Positions 9,520-19,288 of a stretch of DNA of 64,000 nt are shown piece after piece. Origin of the DNA: Bradyrhizobium sp. AZCC 1719 (GTDB lineage Bacteria; Pseudomonadota; Alphaproteobacteria; Rhizobiales; Xanthobacteraceae); contig NZ_JAZHRU010000001.1 of NCBI RefSeq assembly GCF_036924525.1, positions 3,315,001 through 3,379,000 of the forward strand. Reading direction: 5' to 3'. Each line of letters opens with the position of its first letter. The stretch's first letter is position 1. A program made the translations under genes and the position numbers. The notes under the pieces are model-generated. The model had not been told where the DNA came from and made no database searches. It was given only the letters and a program-made list of their open reading frames with translations.

Positions 9520-9543
9520 ATGCCCGGGCTTCGTCCCGGGCAT
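9520..9543. repeat. Short hairpin related to the CGTCATGCCCGGG repeat
   Basis: ATGCCCGGG and CCCGGGCAT pair around a six-base loop, 34 bases after the PPDK stop, followed shortly by a TTTTT run at 9549-9553. It matches one arm of the 1709-1797 element. It may serve as the PPDK terminator. Confidence 0.55.
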
Positions 9544-9584
9544 TTGCGTTTTTGCGGGAGAGCAAAGCGCTCTGACGAAGAAGC

Positions 9585-9669
9585 CGTCATTGCGAGGAGC
9601 GAAGCGACAAAGCAATCCATCCATCCGTTATGCCGCGCGATGGATTGCTTCGCTTCGCTCGCAATGACG
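9585..9669. repeat. Dispersed palindromic repeat, family B, copy 1
   Basis: It starts CGTCATTGCGAGGAGCGAAG and ends with the inverted form TTCGCTCGCAATGACG. The inner arms are AAAGCAATCCAT and ATGGATTGCTT. A second copy lies at 22279-22363. It is non-coding. Confidence 0.85.
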
Positions 9670-9927
9670 CGGACGGAACATGAGTTCCCATATTCGCGCG
9701 CGTAACATTCTCTTGATCATCTTCGTTAACGGGATGTTTACCACTTTCATCGCGGGCCTGTTTACCAACACTTCTCATGCAATCCGCGAAATTCGCGCGA
9801 TGTCTTGCGTGTAGCACGCACGCCACGCCGATTAACTCCCCGGCAACCTAAATTCGATACCAACAAAAAAGGTCGAATTGCACGGATGTACTGACATTCG
9901 ATCGTGTAAGCGTTGCGTGAGCGTACA
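9670..9927. other. Intergenic region, nothing recognised
   Basis: This is the rest of the 442-base gap between PPDK and the cell wall hydrolase gene. It is less GC-rich than its surroundings and contains several GTTTACCA/GTTAAC words and an AAAAAA tract near 9865-9872. It probably holds the promoter of the next gene, but I cannot place boxes with confidence. Confidence 0.4.
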
Positions 9928-11355
9928 ATGTTTGTGTTGCGTAACCAGCCGAAGGGCGCGCGGTTCGCGTCCTTCGGTCTCGGTCTCTGCATCTTCGCAT
10001 TGATGCCGACCGAGATAGGATATCAGGACATCGCCTCGCTGCTGGCGCGCCAGCCGGGCGTCGCCGAGCGCTGGCAAAAGCGCGTATTCTCCACCGCCGG
10101 CATCCAGGTCGCGACGTTCTCCTTCGGCCGCCCGATCGGAACCGCGTCGCCGCAGACCGCGACTTACCGTCTCGCAAGCCTCGACACTCAGGGCATCGAC
10201 ATCACGGGTTCGGTGACGCGCAATCCGCTGGTCGCTCCACCGCCGCGCTATCATGCCGCCGATTTCCCCAAGGTCGACCGCACATTGAAGGGCGACCGCC
10301 TTATCATCGCGCCGCCGTCGCCGGCAGTGGAGACTACAGGCCCTGCCGATCGAGCGCCGGCGATCGAGGATCCCGCGACATCAAATGCATCGGTCAAGGG
10401 CGCCAAGACCGCCGAGACGCCGCCGCCTGTCGAGCGTGCACCGCTCGATCCCGAGCTGCAGGCCGCGCTGAACGCGCCGCCACTGGATATGTCGCTGTCG
10501 CTTGAGAGCAAGCCGCAGGACGATCTCAAGGTCGCGCCGCAAGCGGCTACGCCACCGCGCGATGGTTTCTCCTTCAAGACCTCGAGCCTGTTCTTTGGCT
10601 CCTCGCTCGGCTCGCCCGAAAGCATCGAACGCTGGCAGCCCGGCGAAGAGCCTGTCATTGTCATGCCATCAGCGCATCCGGATCCCGACATGAAGGTGAT
10701 GGCCTCGCTGCCGGTCGATGCCGATGGTCCGGTGCGGGCCGGCGAGATGGGCGAGAGCGTCGCGCCGAAGGGCGAGGTCAACGCCGACAACCAGCGCGCC
10801 AAGACGCCGGCCGAGCGCCTCGGCCTGTTCGACGAGAAGTCGCGCGCCAAGTCGGAAAAGTGCCTGGCTGAAGCGATCTACTTCGAGGCCCGCGGCGAAG
10901 CGGTGCGAGGCCAGATCGCGGTGGCGCAGGTGGTTTTGAACCGCGCCTTCTCCGGCAAATATCCCGAAACCGTGTGCGGCGTGGTCTACCAGAACAAGCA
11001 TCGCCATCTGGCGTGCCAGTTCACCTTCGCCTGCGATAACAACAAGGATGTCATTCGCGAGCCCGACATGTGGGAGCGGGCGAAGAAGATCGCGAAGGCG
11101 ATGCTCGACGGCCAGCTCTGGCTGCCGGAAGTCGACAAGTCGACGCACTACCACGCCTATTGGGTGCGGCCGTCGTGGGTCAATGAAATGAAGAAGATGC
11201 ACAAGTTCGGCGTGCATACCTTCTACCGGCCACGCGCCTGGGGCAATGGCAGCGACGCGCCGAGTTGGGGCACGGCCGCCGAGACCGCGGCGATCTCCGC
11301 CAAACTGGCGGAAGCCGCGCAAAGCTCGGCCGAGCAGGCGAGCACGAAACGGTAG
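9928..11355 (+). CDS. SleB-type cell wall hydrolase (Hydrolase_2)
   Basis: The 475-residue protein has an N-terminal hydrophobic stretch (FASFGLGLCIFALMPTEIGY) acting as signal or anchor. A long Pro/Ala-rich linker of low complexity follows (about residues 90-300). The C-terminal SleB domain contains KCLAEAIYFEARGE, QIAVAQVVLNRAFSGKYPETVC, CQFTFACDN and STHYHAYWVRPSW. The glutamate in FEARGE is the expected catalytic residue of the family, which cleaves peptidoglycan glycan strands. In non-spore-formers such proteins are general murein hydrolases. Start choice: ATG 9928; a TTG at 9913 in the same frame would add five residues, and neither has a strong ribosome site. Confidence 0.85.
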   Translation: MFVLRNQPKGARFASFGLGLCIFALMPTEIGYQDIASLLARQPGVAERWQKRVFSTAGIQVATFSFGRPIGTASPQTATYRLASLDTQGIDITGSVTRNPLVAPPPRYHAADFPKVDRTLKGDRLIIAPPSPAVETTGPADRAPAIEDPATSNASVKGAKTAETPPPVERAPLDPELQAALNAPPLDMSLSLESKPQDDLKVAPQAATPPRDGFSFKTSSLFFGSSLGSPESIERWQPGEEPVIVMPSAHPDPDMKVMASLPVDADGPVRAGEMGESVAPKGEVNADNQRAKTPAERLGLFDEKSRAKSEKCLAEAIYFEARGEAVRGQIAVAQVVLNRAFSGKYPETVCGVVYQNKHRHLACQFTFACDNNKDVIREPDMWERAKKIAKAMLDGQLWLPEVDKSTHYHAYWVRPSWVNEMKKMHKFGVHTFYRPRAWGNGSDAPSWGTAAETAAISAKLAEAAQSSAEQASTKR

Positions 11356-11360
11356 CAGCC

Positions 11361-11532
11361 GTCGTCCCTGCGAACGCAGGACGACGGAATAGAGGCGAGA
11401 ACCCCTCAACTTGTCGCCCCTGCGAAAGCAGGGGCCCATAACCACTGCACTTCGTCGTTGAAGCAAAGCCGTCTCCGCATGTGCCAATTCCGCGGGCCGC
11501 GGCGTATGGGTCGCTGCGTTCGCAGGGACGAC
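11361..11532. repeat. Long inverted repeat element (GTCGTCCCTGCGAACGCAG)
   Basis: The 19-base arms GTCGTCCCTGCGAACGCAG (11361-11379) and their exact reverse complement (11514-11532) enclose about 134 bases, including a nested CGCCCCTGCGAAAGCAGGGGC hairpin near 11415. It fills about half of the 357-base gap between the hydrolase and the MFS gene. There is no transposase, so this is a dispersed non-coding repeat. The rest of the gap up to 11712 holds nothing I recognise besides a ribosome site before the MFS start. Confidence 0.8.
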
Positions 11533-11712
11533 ATTTCGGCGAGGTGCCCCGCTCAATAAATTGCACTCATTGCCCTCGCCAATTTTGCAGAGCTGCCCTG
11601 CAGCGGAAAATTTTTCTCTCGCTCCCTCTTGGGGTTTTCATGCAACTGCATTAACTCACCGTAATGTTTCGCTCGGGCCGTCCCGGGCGCCGATTGGTCC
11701 AGGGGGAAGCAA

Positions 11713-12964
11713 ATGGCTGTAACGACCGACCTTCGACCATCCTCCGGCCTTGGCACCTGGCGCACGCCACTGGTGATCATGATCTGCGGCTGCATCATTG
11801 CGCTGTTGAGTTTTGGACCGCGCTCCAGCCTCGGCTTCTTCGTTCAACCGATGAGCGCTGAATTTGCGTGGGGCCGCGACGTTTTCGGCCTCGCGCTGGC
11901 GCTGCAGAACCTGCTGTGGGGGCTGGGGCAGCCGATTGCGGGCGCCATCGCCGATCGCTTCGGCATCCTGCGTGTCATTGTCATCGGCGCGCTTCTTTAT
12001 GCCGCCGGTCTTCTATTGATGCGCTATTCGTCGACGCCGCTGTCGCTCAATCTTAGCGCCGGTGTCTTGATCGGCTTCGGTTTGTCAGGCTCGTCGTTCA
12101 ACCTGGTGCTGTCAGCGTTCAGCAAGCTGTTGCCGCCGGAACGGCGCGGTCTCGCGCTCGGCGCCGGCACGGCTGCTGGTTCGTTCGGCCAGTTCCTGTT
12201 CGCTCCCTTCGGCGTGGCCGTTATCGATCAGTTCGGCTGGCAAGCAGCGCTCATTGTATTTGCGGCATTGATGCTCCTTATCGTGCCGTTGGCGCTGGCG
12301 CTGGCAACGCCACCAGCCGCAACAACGGCCGATGCGCCGCCCGCCGAGCAGCAATCCTTCAAGACCGCGCTGGCGGAAGCGTTCGGTCATCGCTCCTACG
12401 TGCTGCTGGTGCTCGGCTTCTTCACGTGCGGCTTCCAGCTCGCCTTCATCACCGTACATCTGCCGGCCTATCTCGTCGATCGCGGCATTCCCGCATCCAC
12501 CGGCGGCTGGGTGATTGCGGCGATCGGCCTGTTCAAACATCATTGGTTCGCTCAGCGTCGGCTGGGTACAGAACTATTTTCCAAAGCGCTATATCCTGTC
12601 GCTGATCTATTTCACGCGGGCGCTCTCGATCATCGCCTTCATCTCGTTTCCGATCACCACTTTCTCGGCTATTGCGTTCGGCGCCATCAGCGGCCTGACC
12701 TGGCTCTCGACGGTGCCGCCGACCTCGGCGCTGGTGGCGCTGATGTTCGGCACAAAGTGGTTCGCAACGCTGTACGGCTTTGCCTTCGTCAGCCATCAGG
12801 TCGGCGGTTTCCTCGGCGTCTGGCTCGGCGGCATCGTGTTCGAACAGTTCGGCTCCTACACCCCGATCTGGTGGCTCTCGATCCTGTTCGGCGTGCTGTC
12901 GGCGCTGATCAACCTGCCGATCGTCGAGCAGCCGGTCGCGCGCCCGGTTGCACAACCCGCCTGA
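11713..12964 (+). pseudogene. MFS transporter, broken by a one-base frameshift
   Basis: A GGGGGAAGCAA ribosome site precedes ATG 11713. The first frame gives a normal major facilitator N-terminal half with six hydrophobic spans, the motif GQPIAGAIADRFG between spans 2 and 3, a central loop, and then GGWVIAAIGLF. At 12535-12537 (TTCAAACATC) the frame is lost. It continues as unrelated Arg/His-rich sequence to 12972, while the adjacent frame continues the transporter as NIIGSLSVGWVQNYFPKR through WWLSILFGVLSALINLPIVE to the TGA at 12962-12964. Removing one A restores a continuous protein of about 416 residues. The substrate is unknown. Either the gene is inactivated or the extra A is a sequencing error. 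Confidence 0.85.
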
Positions 12965-13008
12965 TGCGGTAAACACTCCCGACACAGAAAAGTCCGGGGA
13001 GTTTTGCC

Positions 13009-13995
13009 GTGGGTACGTTCAAGGCCATCAGGATCGACAAGGCCGATAAAGGCACCACCGCCGCGCTGACGCAGTTCGACGAAGCCGAGCTGATGGAAGG
13101 CGATGTCACCGTCGCCGTCGAGTGGTCGACGTTGAACTACAAGGATGGTCTAGCCGTCACCGGCAAGGCTCCCGTCGTGCGGCGTTTCCCGATGATCGCC
13201 GGCATCGATTTCGCGGGTACCGTTGCACAATCCTCGCATCCGGGTTGGAAGGCCGGCGACAAGGTCGTCTGCAACGGCTGGGGCATGGGCGAGACCCACC
13301 TCGGAGCCTATGCCGAGAAGGCGCGCGTCAAGGGCGACTGGCTGGTGCGGCTGCCTGACGGAATGTCGACGCGTGAGGCGATGGCGATCGGCACCGCCGG
13401 CTACACCGCCATGCTTTCAGTGTTGGCGCTGGAGAACCATGGCCTGTCGCCCAAAAGCGGTCCGGTCGTGGTGACCGGCGCCGCCGGCGGCGTCGGTTCA
13501 GTGGCGATCGCCGTGCTCTCCAAGCTCGGCTATCACGTCATTGCATCCACCGGGCGGATGTCGGAAGCCGACTATCTCAAAGGCCTCGGCGCCGCCGAGG
13601 TGATCGACCGGGCCGAACTTGCAGGGGCCGTCAAGCCGCTGGCCAAGGAACGCTGGGCCGGCGGCATCGACAGCGTCGGATCGACCACGCTCGCCAACCT
13701 GCTCTCGATGACGAAATATGGCGGCGCCATCGCGGCCTGCGGCCTTGCCGCGGGCATGGACCTGCCGTCCTCGGTCGCGCCGTTCATTTTACGCGGAGTG
13801 TGCCTTCTCGGCATCGATTCTGTGATGTGTCCGTTGCCCCGCCGCCAGCTCGCCTGGAACCGCCTTGCGAGCGATTTGGACAAGGGAAAACTAGCTGAAA
13901 TTACTCATGAAATCGGTCTCGACCAAGTCATCGGGGCGGGGGCGCAAATCCTCGCTGGACAGGTCCGCGGTCGAATCGTGGTAAAAATCCTCTAA
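13009..13995 (+). CDS. acuI: Acrylyl-CoA reductase (AcuI/YhdH)-type MDR oxidoreductase
   Basis: The 328-residue zinc-less medium-chain dehydrogenase starts at GTG 13009 after CCGGGGA. Family features are [50 protein letters not shown] and [13 protein letters not shown]. The NADPH-binding [23 protein letters not shown] is followed by ASTGR. The quinone oxidoreductase-like YhdH/AcuI subfamily reduces acryloyl-CoA to propanoyl-CoA. That substrate is inferred from subfamily resemblance, and the symbol should be read so. It stands alone, 44 bases after the frameshifted transporter gene. Confidence 0.82.
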   Translation: MGTFKAIRIDKADKGTTAALTQFDEAELMEGDVTVAVEWSTLNYKDGLAVTGKAPVVRRFPMIAGIDFAGTVAQSSHPGWKAGDKVVCNGWGMGETHLGAYAEKARVKGDWLVRLPDGMSTREAMAIGTAGYTAMLSVLALENHGLSPKSGPVVVTGAAGGVGSVAIAVLSKLGYHVIASTGRMSEADYLKGLGAAEVIDRAELAGAVKPLAKERWAGGIDSVGSTTLANLLSMTKYGGAIAACGLAAGMDLPSSVAPFILRGVCLLGIDSVMCPLPRRQLAWNRLASDLDKGKLAEITHEIGLDQVIGAGAQILAGQVRGRIVVKIL

Positions 13996-14105
13996 CGGTG
14001 TTCAGACTTTACCAACCAACCTGCTCCAATGTTGCCATGGTGGTTGGTATGGTAAGTAGCGGGTAAAGGCGGGCGCCCGCGCTCTTGTTAAGTTGGAGTA
14101 GCTGC

Positions 14106-14723
14106 ATGCTTGCGCGTTTGGTTCTGGGGGCCGTCACGGCCAGTGCGATGATCGTTCCTGCGCTGGCCGGGATGATGAATGCCGACGAGGCGCGCAGGTT
14201 CGTGAGCGGCAAGGTTTTCGCCTTTACCTGCTTTGACGGCACCCGCGGCGCTGGGCGCATCCTTGACGATCTCGGCGCAGCCGGTTCCGTCCAATTCAGC
14301 GGCTCGGGCCCGATCCGTCATGTGCGCCTGCCCGGTAACACGCTGCAGATTCGCGGCCAGGCCGTCTGCGCTTCGATCAAGGGACTGCCGTTCGAGCCGT
14401 GCTTCAATCTCGACAAGCGCGATGATCGCTCGTTCCGCGGCTCGGTCTCGGGCATGGGCTTTGCCTATTGCGATTTTCGCCATCAGGGCGCCTCGCAGAT
14501 GCTGATGGCGCGCTCCGTGGCGCGACCGCGCTCGGTGCATCGTCGGGAGGAGCCGTCGCGTGTGCCGGCCGATGCGCGGGCCGAAGTAACGGCGCGGGTC
14601 GAGACGCCTGCGGTCGAGAGCGCCAAACTCGAGCCGGTGAAATCCGAGCCGAAGGCGGAGCAGGCGAAGCCCGAACCCGCTAAGGCCGAGAGTGCCCCGG
14701 AGCTGCGCCGCTCGACCGATTGA
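14106..14723 (+). CDS. Secreted protein of unknown function, Pro/Glu/Lys-rich tail
   Basis: The 205-residue product begins MLARLVLGAVTASAMIVPALAG, a Sec signal peptide. A globular part follows (about residues 23-140) with cysteines in FAFTCFDGTRG, GQAVCASIKGLPFEPCFNLDK and GFAYCDFRHQG, suggesting disulfides in the periplasm. The last 60 residues are repetitive (VESAKLEPVKSEPKAEQAKP and similar), probably disordered. I use ATG 14106 rather than the upstream 14085 because it starts a clean signal peptide. I recognise it only as a conserved hypothetical type of Bradyrhizobium. Confidence 0.72.
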   Translation: MLARLVLGAVTASAMIVPALAGMMNADEARRFVSGKVFAFTCFDGTRGAGRILDDLGAAGSVQFSGSGPIRHVRLPGNTLQIRGQAVCASIKGLPFEPCFNLDKRDDRSFRGSVSGMGFAYCDFRHQGASQMLMARSVARPRSVHRREEPSRVPADARAEVTARVETPAVESAKLEPVKSEPKAEQAKPEPAKAESAPELRRSTD

Positions 14724-14971
14724 TCGCGGCAACGGCACCTGCGGCCGCTGCCACCATCACCGAGTGAGGCGAGCACACTGCTCGGGCTCCCTCTCTTGCG
14801 ATGGACCGGGCGCGCTGCCGGTTCGAGAGCCGGCGCGGCCGCCAATCCCACATTGTCAGCCAACGGGAACCCGTAGTCATACGGGCTGGCGCATTCATGT
14901 CCTGGTAGCGAATCTCGTTCCAAGTGACCGGCAGAGAAGGCCGGGAGGCGGCCCAACACATGAGATCAATC

Positions 14972-15205
14972 ATGCCGCTGTATTTTTTTCGGATCAGCCA
15001 CGGTCGCTACGCAGGCGCGTCCGATCAGGGATCCGAATTCGAAAGCCGCGAAGCCGCCTGGGCCGAGATGACCAAGGTCTGCGGTAACCTGCTCGGCAGC
15101 CTTTCGCGCAGCCTGAAGCAAAACGCCGAATGGCAGATGGAGCTTTTGGACGAAGCCAAAAAGCCGGTTTTCAGGATTCGTCTGGTCGCCGAATCCATCG
15201 GTTAG
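14972..15205 (+). CDS. DUF6894 family small protein, 77 aa
   Basis: MPLYFFRISHGRYAGASDQG at the N terminus and ESREAAWAEMTKVCGNLLG in the middle fit the DUF6894 family, whose members almost always start MPxYFF. The end, WQMELLDEAKKPVFRIRLVAES, is also typical. I chose the ATG at 14972 for this reason; MRSIMPLYFF from 14960 is possible. The function is unknown. The stop lies 12 bases from the end of the convergent DUF2339 gene. Confidence 0.78.
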   Translation: MPLYFFRISHGRYAGASDQGSEFESREAAWAEMTKVCGNLLGSLSRSLKQNAEWQMELLDEAKKPVFRIRLVAESIG

Positions 15206-15216
15206 AGGACCATCGT

Positions 15217-17907
15217 CTAGCTTCCCCTGGGCGCTGCCGCCTGCCTGCGGAACAGGATCCGCTGGTACAGCCAGCCGATCGCCACCAGCACCAGGCCGAG
15301 GCACATGAAGGACAGCGCGCGGTAGACACCGGTCAGTGCCGACATGTCGATCAGGAATGCTTTCAGGATGGTCAGTCCGATGACCACCGCGGACGCCAGC
15401 CGCGCGCGCTGCGAGTTGAAGAGAATGCCGATGCCGAGCAAGACGACGCCGAAGGCGAGATATGCGATCGAGTAAGTATATTGCTCGGCACCGCTGGTCG
15501 GGCCGGCCGCAATCGCCGGACCGTGATAGATTCGCCTGATCTCGAACGTCACATAGGCAAGCGCGAGAACGAGCGCTGCCGCCGCGATCGTGTTGGCATA
15601 GGCGACCGGCCGCCGACCCGCGACGGCATAGGACAACAGCAGCGCGAGCACCGCGGGCAGGGCGTAGCCGAGCAGCAAAAGGTTGATGACAATGCCGCCG
15701 ACATCGATCCATCGCAGCATCGGGTTTTCCAACAGCAACAGCCCGAACAGTGTCGCGAGGCCGGCAAACGCCGTGAGCAGGATCGCGCCGGCATTGTGAA
15801 TGACGCTGCCGGTGCGGATGCGCAGCCGCTCCAGCCCGATTGCCATTGCCAGCGCAACGCAGACCTGCAGCGCGACTTCGGTGAGGTCGGCGCTCGCGTG
15901 GTAGACGTCGCCATTGTTCACGGCGTGGCGGATTTCCATGAACGCCAGCAGCACTGTGAACAGGATCGCCGCCGATTCCACCGTGCGCAGTGGCGCGTCA
16001 TCGCCGCCGCGGCGCAGGAAGATGCTGCCGGCCCAGAACGATGCCGCCGGAATGCCGTAGCCCCACAACAGCCAGTTGAAGATCGGCGTGGTACCGACGG
16101 CCTCGCCGACAATGCGCGGCTCGTAACCGATGCGCAGCACGACGATGCCGGCGAGGATGGCCGCGAGCGTGCGCAGGAACGGAATCGGCCGCTGAGTGGA
16201 TATCCAGGCGGTGCCTGCCGACATCAGCGCCAGGGCGATAGTCAGCCAGCCTTTTTCCAGCGCAAAGGTCAGCGCCAGCGCCAGCGCTGCGAGGGTGCCG
16301 GTCGCAAACAGTGCGATCGAGGCTTGTAGTCCCGGACGATCCTCGCGCTTGCTGAGTATCTCGGTCGCAGCGGCATAGGCCGCGGCGAGCATTACCGCGA
16401 CAATCGCAAACGGAATCGAGCGGTCGAGATGCGCAATGCGGGCGTAGAGTGCGACCAGCAGCGCCAGCGGCGTGAACACCGCTGCGGCCGACCAGATCAC
16501 CGGTATGACCGGCCCCGCGGAGCGGCCCTGCGCGAAAAATCCCGCCACGCCAAAGCCCGCCGCGAAGATCGCGACCGAGATCAGATGCAGCGACACCGAT
16601 CCGTCCGTGGTGCTCGGCCCGATGCCTTCCAGCGGCCCGCCGGGCAACACCAGCATGTCGGGATTGGCGCGAATGGCCCATTCGGCGAACACGACGAAGA
16701 CCAACGCGGCGGCGGCGCCGACGGCACCCGCGGCGGCATTGCTGCGCCAGGCAACCGCGATGCTGCCGGCCACCAGCAGCCCGAATACGATCATCGCGGC
16801 GTCGGCATGAAAACTGTTGAGCACGATCAAGGTCGCGCCGAGCAGATAGGCCGCAAGCGAGCCGGACGAGATCGGCTCAACCTGGCCTTCGTCCGCAGGC
16901 GGACCGAACATGAAGCCGCACACCACGAGTAGCGCGGCGAGAATGAATCCAGCGAGCACGTGGAACGCATGCGGGCCGACCATCGACGGGCCGCATTGCA
17001 GGCAGGGGAATGTCCATAGCAGGGCAAACGCTATCGTGGTGACCGCGAGCCAGCGCCACAGCCTGACGCGTGCCAGACCGAAAGCCGCCGCAGTGACGAT
17101 TGCGAGATAGATGTAGAGCGCCCAAAAGTCCGGCTTGTCGGACGAGACCAGGATCGGCGTCACAAAGGCGCCGACCACGCCGAGGCCGGCCAGCGCCGGG
17201 CCATGCAGCAGCGCCGCGGCCAGCGTGCCCAGCGCTACCAGACCGAGCAGGATGAACGCGGTCGCCGGCACCAGGAAGCCGTACAGCGCATAGGCTGCAT
17301 AAACCGTGGCAAATGCCACCGCCGTTCCGGCGGCGGTCAGGATGGCCGGGATATTGGCGATCGGTAGCGCGTCGATCGTGGAAATGCTTTCCTTGCGCCG
17401 CGTCCATTCGCCCGCAAGCAGCAAGGCCAGCGCGAACAGGCCGCCGAGGATGGTGCGCACGCCGGGGCCGAGCAAACCTGCCTCGATCGAATAGCGCACC
17501 ATGAAGAATCCGCCGAGCGCCAGCGTCAGGCCGCCGATCCACACCACCCAGCGCGTGCCGACGGTTTCCTCGAAACCGCGATCGGCCGGCGGCAATGGAG
17601 GCGGCGGCGCTCCGCCACTGGCTTGCCCAGCCGCCTCAGGGCTGGCAGCGGACGCGATGGATTCCGCCTCGGGAACGATCGGCGGAGGCGTCGGTGTGGC
17701 CCCGCTCGGAGCTGGCGGCAGGCTTTGCTCGAAGGCTTCGAATGGTGTGAGGGGCGGAGGCACGGCTGCAGCGTCGGCCGCCGGCGTAGCCTGCAGCGCC
17801 TCCAGGCGCCGGCGCAACTCCGCCACCTCATTCATGGCCTTCCGCGCCAAGATCAGGGCGACGATCGCGATCGCAAGCGAAAAGAAGACGAAGGGGTCGT
17901 CGAACAT
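15217..17907 (-). CDS. Large DUF2339 polytopic membrane protein
   Basis: The 896-residue protein has an N-terminal membrane helix (FVFFSLAIAIVALILARKAM) and a short coiled coil (MNEVAELRRRLEALQ). A Pro/Ala-rich linker (about residues 40-115) comes next. Then GTRWVVWIGGLTLALGGFFMV starts a run of more than twenty hydrophobic spans to the C terminus. This is the DUF2339 architecture. The biochemical role is unknown. The ATG at 17907 is preceded by GGAGG four bases away, a strong ribosome site. No partner gene is nearby: it converges with the DUF6894 gene, and the phosphatase gene ends 139 bases upstream. Confidence 0.85.
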   Translation of the reverse strand: MFDDPFVFFSLAIAIVALILARKAMNEVAELRRRLEALQATPAADAAAVPPPLTPFEAFEQSLPPAPSGATPTPPPIVPEAESIASAASPEAAGQASGGAPPPPLPPADRGFEETVGTRWVVWIGGLTLALGGFFMVRYSIEAGLLGPGVRTILGGLFALALLLAGEWTRRKESISTIDALPIANIPAILTAAGTAVAFATVYAAYALYGFLVPATAFILLGLVALGTLAAALLHGPALAGLGVVGAFVTPILVSSDKPDFWALYIYLAIVTAAAFGLARVRLWRWLAVTTIAFALLWTFPCLQCGPSMVGPHAFHVLAGFILAALLVVCGFMFGPPADEGQVEPISSGSLAAYLLGATLIVLNSFHADAAMIVFGLLVAGSIAVAWRSNAAAGAVGAAAALVFVVFAEWAIRANPDMLVLPGGPLEGIGPSTTDGSVSLHLISVAIFAAGFGVAGFFAQGRSAGPVIPVIWSAAAVFTPLALLVALYARIAHLDRSIPFAIVAVMLAAAYAAATEILSKREDRPGLQASIALFATGTLAALALALTFALEKGWLTIALALMSAGTAWISTQRPIPFLRTLAAILAGIVVLRIGYEPRIVGEAVGTTPIFNWLLWGYGIPAASFWAGSIFLRRGGDDAPLRTVESAAILFTVLLAFMEIRHAVNNGDVYHASADLTEVALQVCVALAMAIGLERLRIRTGSVIHNAGAILLTAFAGLATLFGLLLLENPMLRWIDVGGIVINLLLLGYALPAVLALLLSYAVAGRRPVAYANTIAAAALVLALAYVTFEIRRIYHGPAIAAGPTSGAEQYTYSIAYLAFGVVLLGIGILFNSQRARLASAVVIGLTILKAFLIDMSALTGVYRALSFMCLGLVLVAIGWLYQRILFRRQAAAPRGS

Positions 17908-18046
17908 CGGGCCTCCAGGCGGGCGCGTCAGAGCGTTAACCGGCCACGTCCGAAGCCCGGTTGCAATCCTGTGTGTGCCTTTGTCCGCTAAAAGTTCACG
18001 CCGATCCGGAGTTCATTTGGCGCATCCGTGTCCCGGACGCGGTGCG

Positions 18047-18553
18047 TCATTCCAGATCTAGTCGGAAGGGCCGGCCTTCGACCATCATGCTGCCCGGACC
18101 CATTTCGTCCAGCGCGCGCAGCATGCGCCCCTCACGGCCCAGCGCCCTGTCGGCGAGGCTGACGATCAACCGGTTCGGCGCCGCGATCGGGGAGCGGGCG
18201 CGAATCTGCCGGGCGATCTCGATCTCGGCGCGATGCGGATTGAGCGCGCAGGCGGCGGCAAAAGCACTCGCCGTCGAGCGGCTGATGCCGGCATAGCAAT
18301 GCACCACCATCGGCGCGCTGCGGTCCCAGCTTCGGACGAAATTCAGCACTCTTTCGATATGATGATCCGCCGGCGCGACAAAGCCGTCCATCTCCTCGAT
18401 AATGTCGTCCATCGAGATTTTCAGATGGTTGGCCTCGAGCACCGAGGCCGGGCGCTGCACCTGATCGACATTGGCCATCACGGTGAGAATGTGGCTGGCG
18501 CCGGTCGCCCTGACGGTGTCGGGAAGTGCGGCAAGCGAACAGACGTGAAGCAT
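18047..18553 (-). CDS. Predicted protein tyrosine phosphatase, 168 aa
   Basis: The active-site loop HCYAGISRST gives the Cx5R signature with nucleophile Cys86 and Arg92. An upstream MDDI near residue 48 could supply the general acid aspartate. The overall layout (ASHILTVMANVDQVQRP, then DHHIERVLNFVRSW) matches the compact bacterial tyrosine or dual-specificity phosphatase-like family often annotated in rhizobia. Substrates are unknown. It has its own transcription unit; a family A repeat lies just upstream (18598-18676). Confidence 0.8.
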   Translation of the reverse strand: MLHVCSLAALPDTVRATGASHILTVMANVDQVQRPASVLEANHLKISMDDIIEEMDGFVAPADHHIERVLNFVRSWDRSAPMVVHCYAGISRSTASAFAAACALNPHRAEIEIARQIRARSPIAAPNRLIVSLADRALGREGRMLRALDEMGPGSMMVEGRPFRLDLE

Positions 18554-18597
18554 GGCGTTCCCTGGTATCCTTGGTTGCCGCGATTATAGCTGCTGCC

Positions 18598-18676
18598 TGT
18601 AGGGTGGGCAAAGCGAAGCGTGCCCACCATTTTTGTCGGATGGTGGGCACGGCGCAAGCGCGCCTTCGCCCACCTA
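18598..18676. repeat. Dispersed palindromic repeat, family A, copy 2
   Basis: It starts TGTAGGGTGGGCAAAGCG like copy 1, has the inner GTGCCCACCAT / ATGGTGGGCAC pair, and ends TTCGCCCACCTA. It separates the phosphatase gene from the HD hydrolase gene and overlaps the last codon of the latter. Confidence 0.85.
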
Positions 18677-19288
18677 CGTTGACGATAACAGCTCGAATCG
18701 CGCCAAAAACTGCTTTTCGGCCCGGGCCGCGGTCCACGGCGTCAGATAGTCCCGCACCGTGGCCTCGGGGAGGCCGGGGTCCCTGCCGAACAGGCGCTTC
18801 GCTTCACTTACCGAAAATCCCGCCAGATGGGTGGCTTCGAGATAGGCCGCGCCGCGGTCCGCCGCCTTGATGGCCCTCGTGATTTCATCGGCGAGACTTG
18901 GCGGCAGGCCGAAGCGAATATGGATCGCCGCCAGCAGGCGCTTCTCCACCACCTTGTAGTCGCCGCCGAGCACTGCCTTGAACGGTGAGATCATGTCGCC
19001 GATGACATATTCCGGTGCGTCGTGCAGCATCGCCGCGAGGCGGAAGCGGGCGTCGACGCGCGGCATCTGCTCGCGCATCACGGCTTCGACCAATAGCGTG
19101 TGCTGCGCCACCGAGAAGATGTGCGCGCCGCTGGTCTGCCCGTTCCAGCGCGCCACGCGCGCCAGGCCATGGGCTATGTCGGCGATTTCGATATCTAGCG
19201 GGGAGGGATCGAGCAGATCGAGCCGCCGCCCCGACAGCATCCGCTGCCAGGCGCGCGTGGCGACGCTGGACGATCTTCGCGCCGTCAT
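18674..19288 (-). CDS. HD domain hydrolase (YfbR-like)
   Basis: The 204-residue protein contains HIFSVAQHTLLVEAVM, RLAAMLHDAPEYVIGDMISPFK and a later EITRAIKAADRGAAYLEA. Together these give the His, His-Asp and Asp metal ligands of the HD superfamily. The closest match by pattern is the YfbR type, which in E. coli is a 5'-deoxynucleotidase; that substrate is an inference. I start at the ATG at 19288 because it overlaps the tag stop codon in an ATGA arrangement, so it is the third gene of the ygfZ-tag-HD operon. The longer open frame to 19531 lies inside tag. Confidence 0.85.
   Translation of the reverse strand: MTARRSSSVATRAWQRMLSGRRLDLLDPSPLDIEIADIAHGLARVARWNGQTSGAHIFSVAQHTLLVEAVMREQMPRVDARFRLAAMLHDAPEYVIGDMISPFKAVLGGDYKVVEKRLLAAIHIRFGLPPSLADEITRAIKAADRGAAYLEATHLAGFSVSEAKRLFGRDPGLPEATVRDYLTPWTAARAEKQFLARFELLSST

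Noticed and set aside
14680..14973. 97-codon reverse-strand frame between the secreted protein gene and the DUF6894 gene
   Set aside because: It overlaps the end of a supported gene, has Arg/Ser/Pro-rich low-information sequence and no ribosome site.
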